A stretch of 64,000 bases of DNA, from assembly GCF_900091625.1 (NCBI RefSeq), contig NZ_FMIC01000002.1:6944001-7008000 (forward strand), written 5' to 3'. Each line of letters starts with the position of its first letter. The stretch's first letter is position 1. The notes under the pieces are model-generated. The model had not been told where the DNA came from. It did not search any database and saw only the letters and a program-made list of their open reading frames with translations. Below, in pieces: positions 33,808 to 42,576 of this stretch. Origin of the DNA: Micromonospora peucetia (GTDB taxonomy: Bacteria; Actinomycetota; Actinomycetes; Mycobacteriales; Micromonosporaceae). Position numbers and translations under genes: made by a program.

Positions 33808-35439
33808 ATGAAACTGTCCACGCACTCGACGACATTGCGCCGCGCGGCCAGGAGCCTCTTCGGCTGGACCGCACTGCGGCCACACCAACTGGCCGCCATG
33901 CGGGCGGTGATGAAACGCCGCGACGCCCTGGTGGTGCTGCCCACCGGCGCCGGCAAGTCGGCGATCTACCAGATCCCGGCCAGCCTGATCCCCGGCCCGA
34001 CCGTGGTGATCTCCCCGCTGCTCGCCCTCCAGCAGGACCAGATCGCGGCGCTCAACGAGCGGCAACGACCGGAGCTGCGCGCGGTGCGGATCAGCTCCAA
34101 CGAGTCGGCCGCCCAGCAGGCGCAGGCCATCGCCGAGATCCGCGACGGGCGGGCCGAGTTCCTCTTCATCACCCCCGAGCAACTCGCCAACCCCGACCGG
34201 ATGGCCGAGGTCAAGGCGCTCAAGCCGGCGCTGGTGGCGATCGACGAGGCGCACTGCATCTCCGCCTGGGGGCACGACTTCCGCCCCGACTACCTGGCGC
34301 TCGGCCACCTCATCGACGGCATCGGCCGGCCACCGGTGGTGGCGCTGACCGCCACCGCCTCCCCGCCCGTACGCGATGACATCATCGCCCGGCTGCGGCT
34401 GCGCGAGCCCGAGATGGTGGTCTCCGGGCTGGACCGGCCGAACCTGTTCCTCGAGGTGGCGCACTGCCCGACCGAGGACTACCGGTGGCGACGGCTGATC
34501 TCCCTGCTGCGCGACGACACCCGGCCCGGCATCATCTACGTGCCCACCCGGCGCTCCGCCGAGGAGCTGGCGACCCGGCTCACCGACGCCGGCTTCCCGG
34601 CGCAGTACTACCACGGCGGGATGGCGGCCGGGGCCCGCGCCGAGCTGCACGAGGCGTTCCTCGCCGACCATGTGCCGATCATGGTGGCCACCTCGGCCTT
34701 CGGCATGGGCATCGACAAGCCGAACATCGCCTGGGTGACGCACATGGCGCTGCCGGACTCGCCGGACAGCTACTTCCAGGAGATCGGGCGGGCCGGCCGG
34801 AACGGCGCCCCGGCCCGGGTGCTGCTGCTGTGGCAGGCCGAGGACGTCGGGCTGCAACGGTTCTTCAGCGGCGGCCTGCCGGACCTCGGCGAGCTGCGCG
34901 ACCTGTCCGCGCTGCTGCGCGGGAAGGCACTCAACAAGAAGGAGTTGCGCGAGGTCACCGGCCTCGGTCCGCGCAAGCTCGGCCAGTACCTCGCCCTGCT
35001 GGAGCAGGTGGGCGCGGCCGAGCCGAGGGCGAAGCAGCGCATCGGTGCCCCCCGCTACTCCCCCGCCCCTGTGGACGCCGCCGCAGCCGCCCTGGCGGAG
35101 GCCGAGCGGCAGCAGACCGTGACCCGCTCGCGTACGGACATGATGCGGGCCTTCGCCGAGACCACCGCCTGCCGGGGGCAGACGCTGCTGGCCTACTTCG
35201 GTGAGCAGATGACCGAGGTCTGCGGGCACTGCGACAACTGCCACGCCGGCACCAGCACCCCCGACGACGGCGCGGTCGGGCCGTTTCCCGTGCACAGCCG
35301 GGTCCGGCATCCGGAGTGGGGTCCCGGCCTGGTGCTGAACTACGAGGAGGACCGGATGACGGTTCTCTTCGACGAGGTGGGGTACAAGACGCTGTCCGTC
35401 AGCGTGGTGTCCGAACAGGGCCTGCTGACCCTCGACTAG
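33808..35439 (+). CDS. recQ: RecQ-family ATP-dependent DNA helicase
   Basis: 3'-5' DNA helicase of recombination and repair, 543 residues. Motif I PTGAGKSAIYQIPASL, motif II AIDEAHCISAWGHDFRPDY, motif III LTATASPPVRDD, motifs V/VI MVATSAFGMGIDKPNIAWV and QEIGRAGRNGAPA. A zinc-binding CGHCDNC cluster follows, but the C-terminus is short (VHSRVRHPEWGPGLVLNYEE and so on) in place of an HRDC domain; the end resembles the PcrA/UvrD-type Tudor-like tail. ATG 33808 sits just behind a stress-type promoter motif. Confidence 0.93.
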   Translation: MKLSTHSTTLRRAARSLFGWTALRPHQLAAMRAVMKRRDALVVLPTGAGKSAIYQIPASLIPGPTVVISPLLALQQDQIAALNERQRPELRAVRISSNESAAQQAQAIAEIRDGRAEFLFITPEQLANPDRMAEVKALKPALVAIDEAHCISAWGHDFRPDYLALGHLIDGIGRPPVVALTATASPPVRDDIIARLRLREPEMVVSGLDRPNLFLEVAHCPTEDYRWRRLISLLRDDTRPGIIYVPTRRSAEELATRLTDAGFPAQYYHGGMAAGARAELHEAFLADHVPIMVATSAFGMGIDKPNIAWVTHMALPDSPDSYFQEIGRAGRNGAPARVLLLWQAEDVGLQRFFSGGLPDLGELRDLSALLRGKALNKKELREVTGLGPRKLGQYLALLEQVGAAEPRAKQRIGAPRYSPAPVDAAAAALAEAERQQTVTRSRTDMMRAFAETTACRGQTLLAYFGEQMTEVCGHCDNCHAGTSTPDDGAVGPFPVHSRVRHPEWGPGLVLNYEEDRMTVLFDEVGYKTLSVSVVSEQGLLTLD

Positions 35440-35506
35440 CCTGAGCCCGGCACCGCTGGCGGGGCCGTGGACGACGAGCGACATCAGTACGGAAAGGGGC
35501 GTTGCC

Positions 35507-36010
35507 GTGATCGAGCAGCCGGCGTACACCGGATTCGGATTCTCCGACGAGGAGTGGGGGCTGCTGGTCGGCCTGCCGCAGTCGGTGCTGACCGCGGCGA
35601 GTGCCGCAGAGTCCGACGGCACCCGGCGCACCATGGCCGAGAACGCGGCCGGGCTGGAGACCATCGCCGCCGCCCGGGAGTCGGCCAGCCCCCTGGTCGC
35701 CGCCGTGGCCGGCGAGATCGTCTCGCGGGTGGGCGACCCGGAGGCCGGCGAGGAGCTGCCGGTGATCGCGCCGTCCGATCCGCGCGCCTACCTGGAGGAC
35801 GTGCTGGGCCGGGCCAAGAAGGCCGCGGCGCTGTTGGCCGTCCGGACGGACGAGGGCGAGGCCGGCGCGTACAAGCACTGGCTGGTGGACATCGCCGAGC
35901 AGGTGGTGGGCGCGGCGTCCAGCGGTGGCATCCTGGGCCTCGGCGGGGATGTCGTGAGCGACTCGGAGCGGCGCTTCCGCGACCGGCTCTCCCAGGTGCT
36001 CAACGACTGA
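35507..36010 (+). CDS. Conserved hypothetical protein
   Basis: 167 residues, soluble, mostly helical, acidic at both ends. FSDEEWGLLVGLPQSVLTAA at the N-terminus and DSERRFRDRLSQVLND at the end suggest a helical bundle; KHWLVDIAEQVVGAASSGGI is the most conserved-looking part. GTG 35507 has a GGAAAGGGG site. No known domain is recognised; it ends at a strong hairpin. It may share transcription with recQ, 67 bases upstream. Confidence 0.7.
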   Translation: MIEQPAYTGFGFSDEEWGLLVGLPQSVLTAASAAESDGTRRTMAENAAGLETIAAARESASPLVAAVAGEIVSRVGDPEAGEELPVIAPSDPRAYLEDVLGRAKKAAALLAVRTDEGEAGAYKHWLVDIAEQVVGAASSGGILGLGGDVVSDSERRFRDRLSQVLND

Positions 36011-36022
36011 CGCGATGACGAC

Positions 36023-36057
36023 GAGGGCGGCACCGGACGAGGTCCGGTGCCGCCCTC
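36023..36057. terminator. Bidirectional hairpin terminator
   Basis: Perfect 16-bp stem (GAGGGCGGCACCGGAC with GTCCGGTGCCGCCCTC) and 3-base loop, between the 167-residue protein gene and the ABC permease on the other strand. Confidence 0.85.
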
Positions 36058-36078
36058 GCGCGTCCCGGTGGGAGGCGG

Positions 36079-36852
36079 TCAGGCAACGCGGCGGCGGAAC
36101 ACTACGGCGGCCAGCGGCACCGAGACGGCCAGGATGCCGAGGCACCAGGCGACCGCCAGGGCCGGGGCGGTGCCCGTCGGGGTGCCCAGCAACAGGGCCC
36201 GCAGCGTCTCGATGACGGGCGTCACCGGCTGATGGTCGGCGAAGCCGTGCAACCAGCTCGGCATCGTCTCCACCGGCACGAACGCGCTGCTCGGGTAGGG
36301 CAGGAACATCGCCAGGAAGGTGAAACCGTTGGCGGCCTCCGGGGTGCGGACCAGCAGGCCGAACGCCGCCGACAGCCAGGACACGGCGAGCAGGAAGAGC
36401 AGCAGCACCCCGAAGGCGGCCAGCCAGCGCAGCGGGGCCACGGCCGGGCGGAAGCCGATGGCGACGGCGACGGCCAGCACCAGCACGGTGGAGACGGTGT
36501 TGCGGGCGACGCTGGCGGCGACGTGCCCGCTGAGGATGGCGGTGGCGCTGACGTCCATCGTGCGGAACCGCTCGATCACCCCGTTGGTCAGGTCGGTGGT
36601 CACGCTGACGGCGGTGGTCGCCGCGCCGAAGCTGGCGCAGAGCAGCAGGACGCCGGGCACGACGTAGGTGACGTACCGGGTGCCGGTGTCGATCGCGCCG
36701 CCGAACAGATAGACGAAGAGCAGCATCAGCAGCACCGGCAGCAGCAGCGACGTGAGCAGCGCGTCGACGTTGCGCCGGGACAGCCGCAGGCAGCGCGCCA
36801 CCATGACGAGGGTCTCGCCGGCGCGGGTCGGTCGCAGGGTCAGCTCAGACAT
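36079..36852 (-). CDS. ABC-2 transporter permease (DrrB-like)
   Basis: 257 residues with six membrane segments. The ABC2_membrane pattern is clear: MLLFVYLFGGAIDTGTRYVT, then YVVPGVLLLCASFGAATTAV, ERFRTMDVSATAILSGHVAA and a C-terminal TFLAMFLPYPSSAFVPVETM. Similar permeases export daunorubicin and other antibiotics. It overlaps the ATPase gene by 8 bases; the two are transcribed together from the operator-containing region at 37829-37872. Confidence 0.9.
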   Translation of the reverse strand: MSELTLRPTRAGETLVMVARCLRLSRRNVDALLTSLLLPVLLMLLFVYLFGGAIDTGTRYVTYVVPGVLLLCASFGAATTAVSVTTDLTNGVIERFRTMDVSATAILSGHVAASVARNTVSTVLVLAVAVAIGFRPAVAPLRWLAAFGVLLLFLLAVSWLSAAFGLLVRTPEAANGFTFLAMFLPYPSSAFVPVETMPSWLHGFADHQPVTPVIETLRALLLGTPTGTAPALAVAWCLGILAVSVPLAAVVFRRRVA

Positions 36853-37813
36853 TGGCCACCTCCCGGCGGGCGGTCACCGGGTCGCCGGTGAGGGTGAGGA
36901 AGACGTCGTCCAGGGTCGCCTCGCGGACGGTGAACCGGGCGATTCCCCGCCGGTCGGGGTCGACCTCGTCGAGCAGACGGCGGACCTCGGGCGCGGCGCC
37001 GTCGGTGGCCACCGCGAGCTCCAGCCGGGTCTCGTCGCGGTGCGTGACCCGGTCGCCGAGGCGGTGCGCTGTCGCGGCGAAGCTCTGCGCGTCGTGCAAC
37101 GTCAACTCCAGCCGGTGGGCGCCGAAGCGGCGCTTGAGCTCGCTCGCGCTCCCCTCGGCGGCCAACCGGCCCCCGTGCAGTACGGCGATCCGGTCGGCGA
37201 GCCGGTCGGCCTCCTCCAGGTACTGCGTGGTGAGCAGCACCGTCACCCCGGCGCCGGCCAACTCGGCGACCACCTCCCACAGGCCCTGCCGGCTGCGCGG
37301 GTCGAGGCCGGTGGTCGGCTCGTCGAGGAAGATCACGGACGGCTCGCCGACCAGGCTGGCCGCGAGGTCGAGCCGGCGGCGCATCCCGCCGGAGTAGGTC
37401 ACGACCTGCCGTCCGCCGGCGGTGACCAGGTCGAAGCGCTCCAGGAGGTCGGCGGCGCGCCGTCGGGCGGCGGCCGGGGCCAGCCCGGCCAGCCGGGCCA
37501 TCATGTGCAGGTTCTCCGTGCCGGTCTGCTGGTCGTCGAGCGCCGCGTGCTGGCCGGCGAGGCTGATCGTCCGCCGCACCCGGCGTCGGTCGCGGACCAC
37601 GTCGTGGCCGTCCACCCGGGCCGCGCCCCCGTCGGGTGCCGTGAGCGTGGCCAGGATCCGCACGGTCGTGGTCTTGCCCGCGCCGTTGGGGCCGAGCAGG
37701 GCGTACACGCTGCCCCGGGCGACCCGCATGGTCAGGCCGTCGAGCACCGGCACCCCGCCGTAGGACTTGCGTAGGTCGACGGTCTCCACCGCCCCGGTTG
37801 TTGTCGCCATCAC
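36845..37813 (-). CDS. ABC transporter ATP-binding protein (DrrA-like)
   Basis: 322 residues with Walker A LLGPNGAGKTTTVRILATLT, signature TYSGGMRRRLDLAASL, Walker B VIFLDEPTTGLDPRSRQ, and the H-loop region LLTTQYLEEADRLADRI; a C-terminal accessory domain of about 90 residues is typical of DrrA. It powers export through the DrrB-like permease. GTG 37813 (or ATG 37810) has GGAGGG before it. Divergent TetR gene and shared palindromic operators suggest drug-induced expression. Substrate unknown. Confidence 0.92.
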   Translation of the reverse strand: MMATTTGAVETVDLRKSYGGVPVLDGLTMRVARGSVYALLGPNGAGKTTTVRILATLTAPDGGAARVDGHDVVRDRRRVRRTISLAGQHAALDDQQTGTENLHMMARLAGLAPAAARRRAADLLERFDLVTAGGRQVVTYSGGMRRRLDLAASLVGEPSVIFLDEPTTGLDPRSRQGLWEVVAELAGAGVTVLLTTQYLEEADRLADRIAVLHGGRLAAEGSASELKRRFGAHRLELTLHDAQSFAATAHRLGDRVTHRDETRLELAVATDGAAPEVRRLLDEVDPDRRGIARFTVREATLDDVFLTLTGDPVTARREVANV

Positions 37814-37828
37814 CGATCACCCTCCGTG

Positions 37829-37872
37829 TTCTGCGTATGGCATACGCTGTACTGCGTGCACCATACGCAGAA
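37829..37872. promoter_or_regulatory. Operator region between drrAB and tetR genes
   Basis: Outer inverted arms of 12 bp (TTCTGCGTATGG, 37829-37840; CCATACGCAGAA, 37861-37872). Inside lies a perfect palindrome GCGTATGGCATACGC (37833-37847) and a degenerate second site GCGTGCACCATACGC (37854-37868), 21 bases apart. TACAGC on the minus strand and TAGGAT (37875-37880) on the plus strand are candidate -10 boxes flanked by the sites. Confidence 0.7.
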
Positions 37873-37913
37873 GCTAGGATGGCGGTCAACACCACGTGCA
37901 TCGGGAGGTGAGG

Positions 37914-38672
37914 ATGAGCGACGCCGACGTCGAACTGCCGGAGAGCATCGAGCTCGCCTGGGGCCTGCGGGAACGGCCCGGCAAGGGACCCCGGCGCAGC
38001 CTCACCATGGAGCAGGTGGTGGCCGCCGGCATCCGGGTGGCCGAGGCCGACGGGCTGCCGGCGGTGTCGATGAGCCGGGTGGCCGGCGAGCTGGGCGTGG
38101 GCACCATGTCGCTCTACCGCTACGTCTCCGCCAAGAGCGACCTGCTCGAACTGATGGCCGACGCCGCGTACGGCGATCCGCCCGCGCCACGCGGCCCGGG
38201 AGAGGAATGGCGGCCGGCGCTCGCCCGCTGGGCGCGGGCCAACGTGACGGCGGTCCACCGCCACCCGTGGACCCGGCAGGTCCCGGTCGGCGGCCCGCCG
38301 ATGGGCCCCAACGGGGTCCGCTGGATGGAGGCGGGACTGGCCGCCCTGCGCGGCACCGGCCTGCGCGGCACCGAGCGGCTCTCGACCATCATGCTGGTCA
38401 GCGGGTACGCCCGGAACTGGGCCACGCTCACCGCCGACATGACCGAGGCGGCGGCGCGCGAACAGCTCAGCCCGGACGCCGTCGGCGTGCGGTACTGGCA
38501 GCAGCTCGCCCGGCTGACCCGGAACGGCCCCTACCCCGCGATCCGGGAGCTGTACGCGGAGGAGGTCGATGGCGGGGAAGAAGAGGACTTCGAGGCGGAG
38601 TGGCGGTTCGGCCTCGACCGGATCCTCGACGGCGTCGAGGTGCTGATCCGCAGCCGCACGGCGGCGGACTGA
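37914..38672 (+). CDS. TetR-family transcriptional regulator
   Basis: 252 residues. N-terminal HTH: MEQVVAAGIRVAEADGLPAV, MSRVAGELGVGTMSLYRYVS; C-terminal TetR_C-like ligand domain. ATG 37914 has GGGAGGTGAGG before it. It is divergent from the DrrAB-like exporter and most likely represses it at the palindromes in the 100-base gap until the exported compound binds. Confidence 0.9.
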   Translation: MSDADVELPESIELAWGLRERPGKGPRRSLTMEQVVAAGIRVAEADGLPAVSMSRVAGELGVGTMSLYRYVSAKSDLLELMADAAYGDPPAPRGPGEEWRPALARWARANVTAVHRHPWTRQVPVGGPPMGPNGVRWMEAGLAALRGTGLRGTERLSTIMLVSGYARNWATLTADMTEAAAREQLSPDAVGVRYWQQLARLTRNGPYPAIRELYAEEVDGGEEEDFEAEWRFGLDRILDGVEVLIRSRTAAD

Positions 38673-38779
38673 GCCACCGGGTTCCCCGCGCCGTCGTCGG
38701 CGGTGGCCGGAAACGCGCTGGGCGGGTGACCGGCCACCATGGACAATGGCCACCGGAACGACCGGGGGCGGAGGCACGG

Positions 38780-39817
38780 ATGCTGCTGCGGACCACCATC
38801 GACACCGAGCAGGTGCCGGCGGCCGAACGCTTCGGGATGTGGCTCGACCTGGTGGCGCGTACGGCGTCGCCGCTGCGGATCCGCACGGAGCACGCACACG
38901 ACTTCGCCGCCCGGGCGGAGATCATCGAGCTCGGCCCGATCCAGGTGGTCAACTACCGGTACCCGTCGTTGGAGGGCGTCCGGACGCCGAGGCTGGGGCG
39001 CGAGTCGGCCCCGGAGATCTACACGCTGGCGCTCACCGTCAACGGTGACGGCGCGGCCAGTCAGGCTGGTCGGAGCAGTGTGCTGGGGCCGGAGGAGTTC
39101 ATCTTCTACGACGGGTCGCGACCGCACGGGGTCCGGCACCTCGGCGACGACGACGGCCGCGAACCGGCCCGGTCCGTCGTGGCGATCATCCCGCACGCCG
39201 CGCTGCCGCTGCCGCCGGACCGGCTCGCCCCCCTGCTCGGCGGCCGGATGTCGGGCACCGAGGGGATCGGCGCGCTGCTGGCCCAGTTCCTCCTCCAGGT
39301 CGCCCGCCATCCCGAGCAGTACCATGCCGCCGACGCCGCCCGGCTCGGCACCGTCGGGCTCGACCTGGCGTCCACCATGCTCGGCCGGCACCTGACGGTC
39401 GAGGACACGGTGCCGACCGAGGTCCGCCGGCGCGCGCTCGTCACCCAGGTGCGGGCGTACCTCCAGCGCCACCTCGGGGACGCGACGCTCAGCCCGCAGG
39501 TGGTGGCGGACGCGCACCACGTCTCGCTGCGTACCCTGCACCGGCTCTTCGAGGCCGAGGAGTCGACGGTCGCGTCGTACATCCGCGAGCTGCGGTTGGC
39601 GCGGTGCCGGCACGACCTCGCCGACCCGGGCCTGCGTGGCCAGTCGATCCAGACGATCGCGGCCCGCTGGGGCTTCCCGGACAAGGCGCACTTCAGCCGG
39701 GCCTTCCGCAAGGCGCACGGCGTCGGGCCGCAGACCTGGCGGGCCGCCCAGGCGGAGGGAGCGGCACGGAAAATCAACCCGACGGCGTCCACGGTCAACC
39801 CCGGCGGGGCAGACTGA
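38780..39817 (+). CDS. AraC-family transcriptional regulator
   Basis: 345 residues. The N-terminal two thirds resembles the AraC_binding_2 sensing domain (AERFGMWLDLVARTASPLRI; EEFIFYDGSRPHGVRH), and the C-terminus has two HTH motifs with SLRTLHRLFEAEESTVASYI, IQTIAARWGFPDKAHFSRAF and RKAHGVGPQTWR. ATG 38780 has GGAGG. No obvious target next to it. A terminator follows at 39894-39921. Confidence 0.9.
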   Translation: MLLRTTIDTEQVPAAERFGMWLDLVARTASPLRIRTEHAHDFAARAEIIELGPIQVVNYRYPSLEGVRTPRLGRESAPEIYTLALTVNGDGAASQAGRSSVLGPEEFIFYDGSRPHGVRHLGDDDGREPARSVVAIIPHAALPLPPDRLAPLLGGRMSGTEGIGALLAQFLLQVARHPEQYHAADAARLGTVGLDLASTMLGRHLTVEDTVPTEVRRRALVTQVRAYLQRHLGDATLSPQVVADAHHVSLRTLHRLFEAEESTVASYIRELRLARCRHDLADPGLRGQSIQTIAARWGFPDKAHFSRAFRKAHGVGPQTWRAAQAEGAARKINPTASTVNPGGAD

Positions 39818-39893
39818 CAGCCGAGGCGGCCGATCCCCTCTCCCGCCCGGCGGCACCGTCGGGATCGGACCGCCAACGGGGGCCGTGGCGAGG

Positions 39894-39921
39894 CGCCCAC
39901 CGCCCGCGGAGGCGGTGGGCG
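39894..39921. terminator. Hairpin terminator between AraC gene and topoisomerase IB
   Basis: 11-bp perfect stem CGCCCACCGCC/GGCGGTGGGCG with a 6-base loop. It lies between convergent genes and would end the long heptose operon. Confidence 0.7.
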
Positions 39922-39957
39922 GCCGCCCGGTGACACCTCCCCCACGACTGGTCCGCC

Positions 39958-40941
39958 TCAGGCGTCCTCGAGCAGTTCGAGCACGATCCGTTCAGCGTTC
40001 TCACGGGCCGTTCCCGGGTCCACCGGGGCCACCACCCCGCCGTGGAAGAGGTCGACCACGCGCGGATCGACATAGGACGTGCGGGCCACCGTGGGGGTGT
40101 TGCCGAGCAACTCCGCGACGGCGCGCATCACCCCCGCGACCGCCCTCTTGCGGGCCGTGGCCGAGCGTGGCGACCCCGCCGTCGCCAGTTCGGTCGCCGC
40201 CAGCACCGTCGCGTGCCAGGTCCGGAAGTCCTTCGCCGTCATCTCCCCGCCGCTGGCGTCGCGCAGGTACTCGTTGACCTCGTCGCTGCGCACGTCGCGC
40301 CAGTCCTCGCCGTCCCGGTAGCCGAACAGCCGGTCGGCTGCCCGCCGCTGGCGCCGCAGGTTGGTCAGCACCCGGCACAGCTCCGGGTCCTCGATGCGGC
40401 ACACCTGCTCGATGCCGCCCTTCGCGGGGAACTCGAACACCACGTAACCGTCCCGGGATCGGGCGTGCTCGGGGCGCAGGGTCGACACTCCGAACGTCGG
40501 GTCGTCGCCGGCCGCGTACTGGTCGCTGCCGACGCGGAACATCCCCATGTCCAGCAGCCGGGTCACCGTCGCCAGCACCCGGTCACGGTGCAACCCTCGG
40601 CCGGACAGGTCCCGCCCGACCCGTTCGCGCAACACCGGCAACCGGCGGGCCACCTCCAGCACGTGGTCGAACTTCGCCTCGTCGCGCTTCTCACGCCACT
40701 TCGGGTGGTAGAGATACTGCTTGCGCCCGGCCGCGTCGACGCCGGTGGCCTGGATGTGCCCGTTCGGGTACGGACAGATCCACACGTCCCGCCAGGCGGG
40801 CGGGATGACCAGCTCGCGCAGCCGGCCCAGCTGGTCGGGGTCGCGGACCGGCTGCCCGGACGGATCGAGGAAGAGCCAGCCCCGGCCGCGCCGGCGTCGC
40901 CCGTACCCCGGCCGGCCCGGATCGCTACGCCGCAACCGCAC
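39958..40941 (-). CDS. Type IB DNA topoisomerase
   Basis: Relaxes supercoils by a 3'-phosphotyrosine nick, 327 residues, the small poxvirus/bacterial class. Features: GRGWLFLDPSGQPV, WICPYPNGHIQATGVDAAGR, the catalytic Arg/Lys region, FPAKGGIEQVC, and the active-site Tyr in ARTSYVDPRVV near residue 290. GTG 40941 overlaps the end of the GT9 gene by 17 bases, so it is the last gene of the heptose operon on the minus strand. Such coupling is unexpected; the position may be conserved by chance of gene order or reflect co-regulation. Confidence 0.9.
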   Translation of the reverse strand: MRLRRSDPGRPGYGRRRRGRGWLFLDPSGQPVRDPDQLGRLRELVIPPAWRDVWICPYPNGHIQATGVDAAGRKQYLYHPKWREKRDEAKFDHVLEVARRLPVLRERVGRDLSGRGLHRDRVLATVTRLLDMGMFRVGSDQYAAGDDPTFGVSTLRPEHARSRDGYVVFEFPAKGGIEQVCRIEDPELCRVLTNLRRQRRAADRLFGYRDGEDWRDVRSDEVNEYLRDASGGEMTAKDFRTWHATVLAATELATAGSPRSATARKRAVAGVMRAVAELLGNTPTVARTSYVDPRVVDLFHGGVVAPVDPGTARENAERIVLELLEDA

Positions 40942-41878
40942 CGGAGACCCGCACCGCCCGTTCCGCCTCGTCCACGGCGGCCAGCACCTCGTCCACCCCG
41001 ATGGCCGCCAACGTCGGATGGCTTCCCATCCCGTCCCACCTGGGCCGATATCCCGCGCCCGCCCACAGTGCCCGGTGCCGGCCCCGCTCCGGCGGCGGTC
41101 CCCACCGGGCCGGGGAGACCGGACCGAAGAGCACCACCGACGCCGTGCGGTAGCCGGTCGCCAGGTGCGCCACGCCCGTGTCCCCGCTGACCACCAGCCG
41201 GGCGTACGCCACCAGTGCCGCCAGCTCGCCGAGGTCCGTCCGGCCGGCCAGCACCGCGTCGACGGGCAGCCCCGCGGCGTCCGCGATCCGCTGGGCCGTC
41301 GCCCGCTCGTCGGGGCTGCCGGTCAGCACCACCCGGTGCCCCCGGGCGGTCAGTTGCCGGGCCAGCGCGGCGAACCGTCCGGGCGGCCAGCGCTTCGCCG
41401 GGACCTTGGATCCCGGGTGCAGCACGGTCACGCCGGCCGGGGCGTCGGCGGGGGGCGGGCGGCGCAGGTCCAGGTCGGCGCGGTCGGCGGGGATGCCGTA
41501 CCAGTCGAGCAGCCGGCACCAGCGGTCGACCTCGTGTTCGTCGACGCGCCAGTCGGGGCCGTCGTGGTGGCCGGCCTCCGGGTTGGCGTAGGCGAGCAGC
41601 CGGCCGGGGCGGGTGCTGTCGAGCAGCCGGTGCGACTCGGGGCCCCGGCCGTGCAGGTTCACGGCGATGCGTGGCGTCCGCAGGGCCGGATCAGGGCGAC
41701 CGAGCCCGTCGGTGGGCACCAGCCGGTCGATGCCGCCGACCAGGTCGACCAGCGGCGCCAACCAGCCGGGGGCGGCGAGGACGAGTTCCCGGTCGGGGTG
41801 GGCGACGCGCAGGGCGCGCAGGGCCGGCGTGGCGGTGGCGAGGTCGCCGACGCCGAGGGCGCGCAGGGCGAGGATCAC
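40925..41878 (-). CDS. Glycosyltransferase family 9 (heptosyltransferase-like)
   Basis: 317 residues, ADP-heptose transferase-type GT-B fold. VILALRALGVGDLATATPAL at the N-terminus, VTVLHPGSKVPAKRWPPGRF in the middle and VVSGDTGVAHLATGYRTASV with its D-T-G-x-x-H motif are GT9 signatures. GTG 41878 overlaps the SDR stop (GTGA). The open frame continues upstream through the SDR gene into hldE, but composition shows that part is not coding in this frame. It probably transfers the heptose made by GmhA/HldE/GmhB to a carrier or glycan. Confidence 0.9.
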   Translation of the reverse strand: MILALRALGVGDLATATPALRALRVAHPDRELVLAAPGWLAPLVDLVGGIDRLVPTDGLGRPDPALRTPRIAVNLHGRGPESHRLLDSTRPGRLLAYANPEAGHHDGPDWRVDEHEVDRWCRLLDWYGIPADRADLDLRRPPPADAPAGVTVLHPGSKVPAKRWPPGRFAALARQLTARGHRVVLTGSPDERATAQRIADAAGLPVDAVLAGRTDLGELAALVAYARLVVSGDTGVAHLATGYRTASVVLFGPVSPARWGPPPERGRHRALWAGAGYRPRWDGMGSHPTLAAIGVDEVLAAVDEAERAVRVSGAVAA

Positions 41879-42576
41879 GGGTAGGAGGTTTCCTGGTCGG
41901 CGCAGACGACCATCTCGCGGACGGCGCAGCCGGCGGGTTGGGACAGCGCGAACATGACGGCGGCGGCGGTATCGGCGGGGTCGTTGAGGACGGCGTCGGG
42001 TCCGGGCCGGTACGCGGCGTCGCGGTCGTCGAAGAAGGCCGTGCGCATGCCACCGGGAACGAGGAGGGTGACGCCGACCCTGCCGGCGAGTTCGGCGGCG
42101 AGGGCACGGGTGAAGCCGACCACCCCGAACTTCGCGGCGCAGTACGCGGTCGCGTCGGCGACCGCCTTGATCCCCAACGTGGAGGCGACGGTGACGACGC
42201 TCCCCCGGGAGGTCTCCAGGAAGGGCAGGGCGGCCCGCACCACGGCCGCCGTGGCGAGCAGGTCGACCGCCACGATCCGGTCCCACGTCTCGCCGGGGAT
42301 GTCCGCCAGCTTGCCCGGCACGTCCATGCCCGCCGCGGTCACCACCGCGTCCAGCCCGCCCGACCGCTCGGCGAGCCGCCGGGTGGCGGCCTCGGCGGCG
42401 CGGGTGTCGGCCAGGTCGCACTCCACCCACGGCACCCCGCCGGCGGGCGCCTGCCGGTCCAGCACCAGTGGCCGGCCGCCGGCCCGGGCCACGGCCGCGA
42501 CCACGGCGGCGCCCAGGCCGCTCGATCCTCCGGTGACCAGCACCGTGCGCCCCGCCCCGGGCGTCCCGGCGCTCAC
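41875..42576 (-). CDS. Short-chain dehydrogenase/reductase
   Basis: 233 residues, NAD(P)-binding Rossmann fold. TGGSSGLGAAVVAAVA (T-G-x3-G-x-G), the N-A-A-G-like VTAAGMDV, catalytic Ser in TVASTLGI, and Y-x3-K as YCAAKFG. In a sugar operon it could oxidise or epimerise a nucleotide-activated heptose, but classical SDRs act on many substrates. GTG 42576 overlaps TGA 42573-42575 of the presumed hldE end, and its stop overlaps the GT9 start. Confidence 0.9.
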   Translation of the reverse strand: MSAGTPGAGRTVLVTGGSSGLGAAVVAAVARAGGRPLVLDRQAPAGGVPWVECDLADTRAAEAATRRLAERSGGLDAVVTAAGMDVPGKLADIPGETWDRIVAVDLLATAAVVRAALPFLETSRGSVVTVASTLGIKAVADATAYCAAKFGVVGFTRALAAELAGRVGVTLLVPGGMRTAFFDDRDAAYRPGPDAVLNDPADTAAAVMFALSQPAGCAVREMVVCADQETSYP

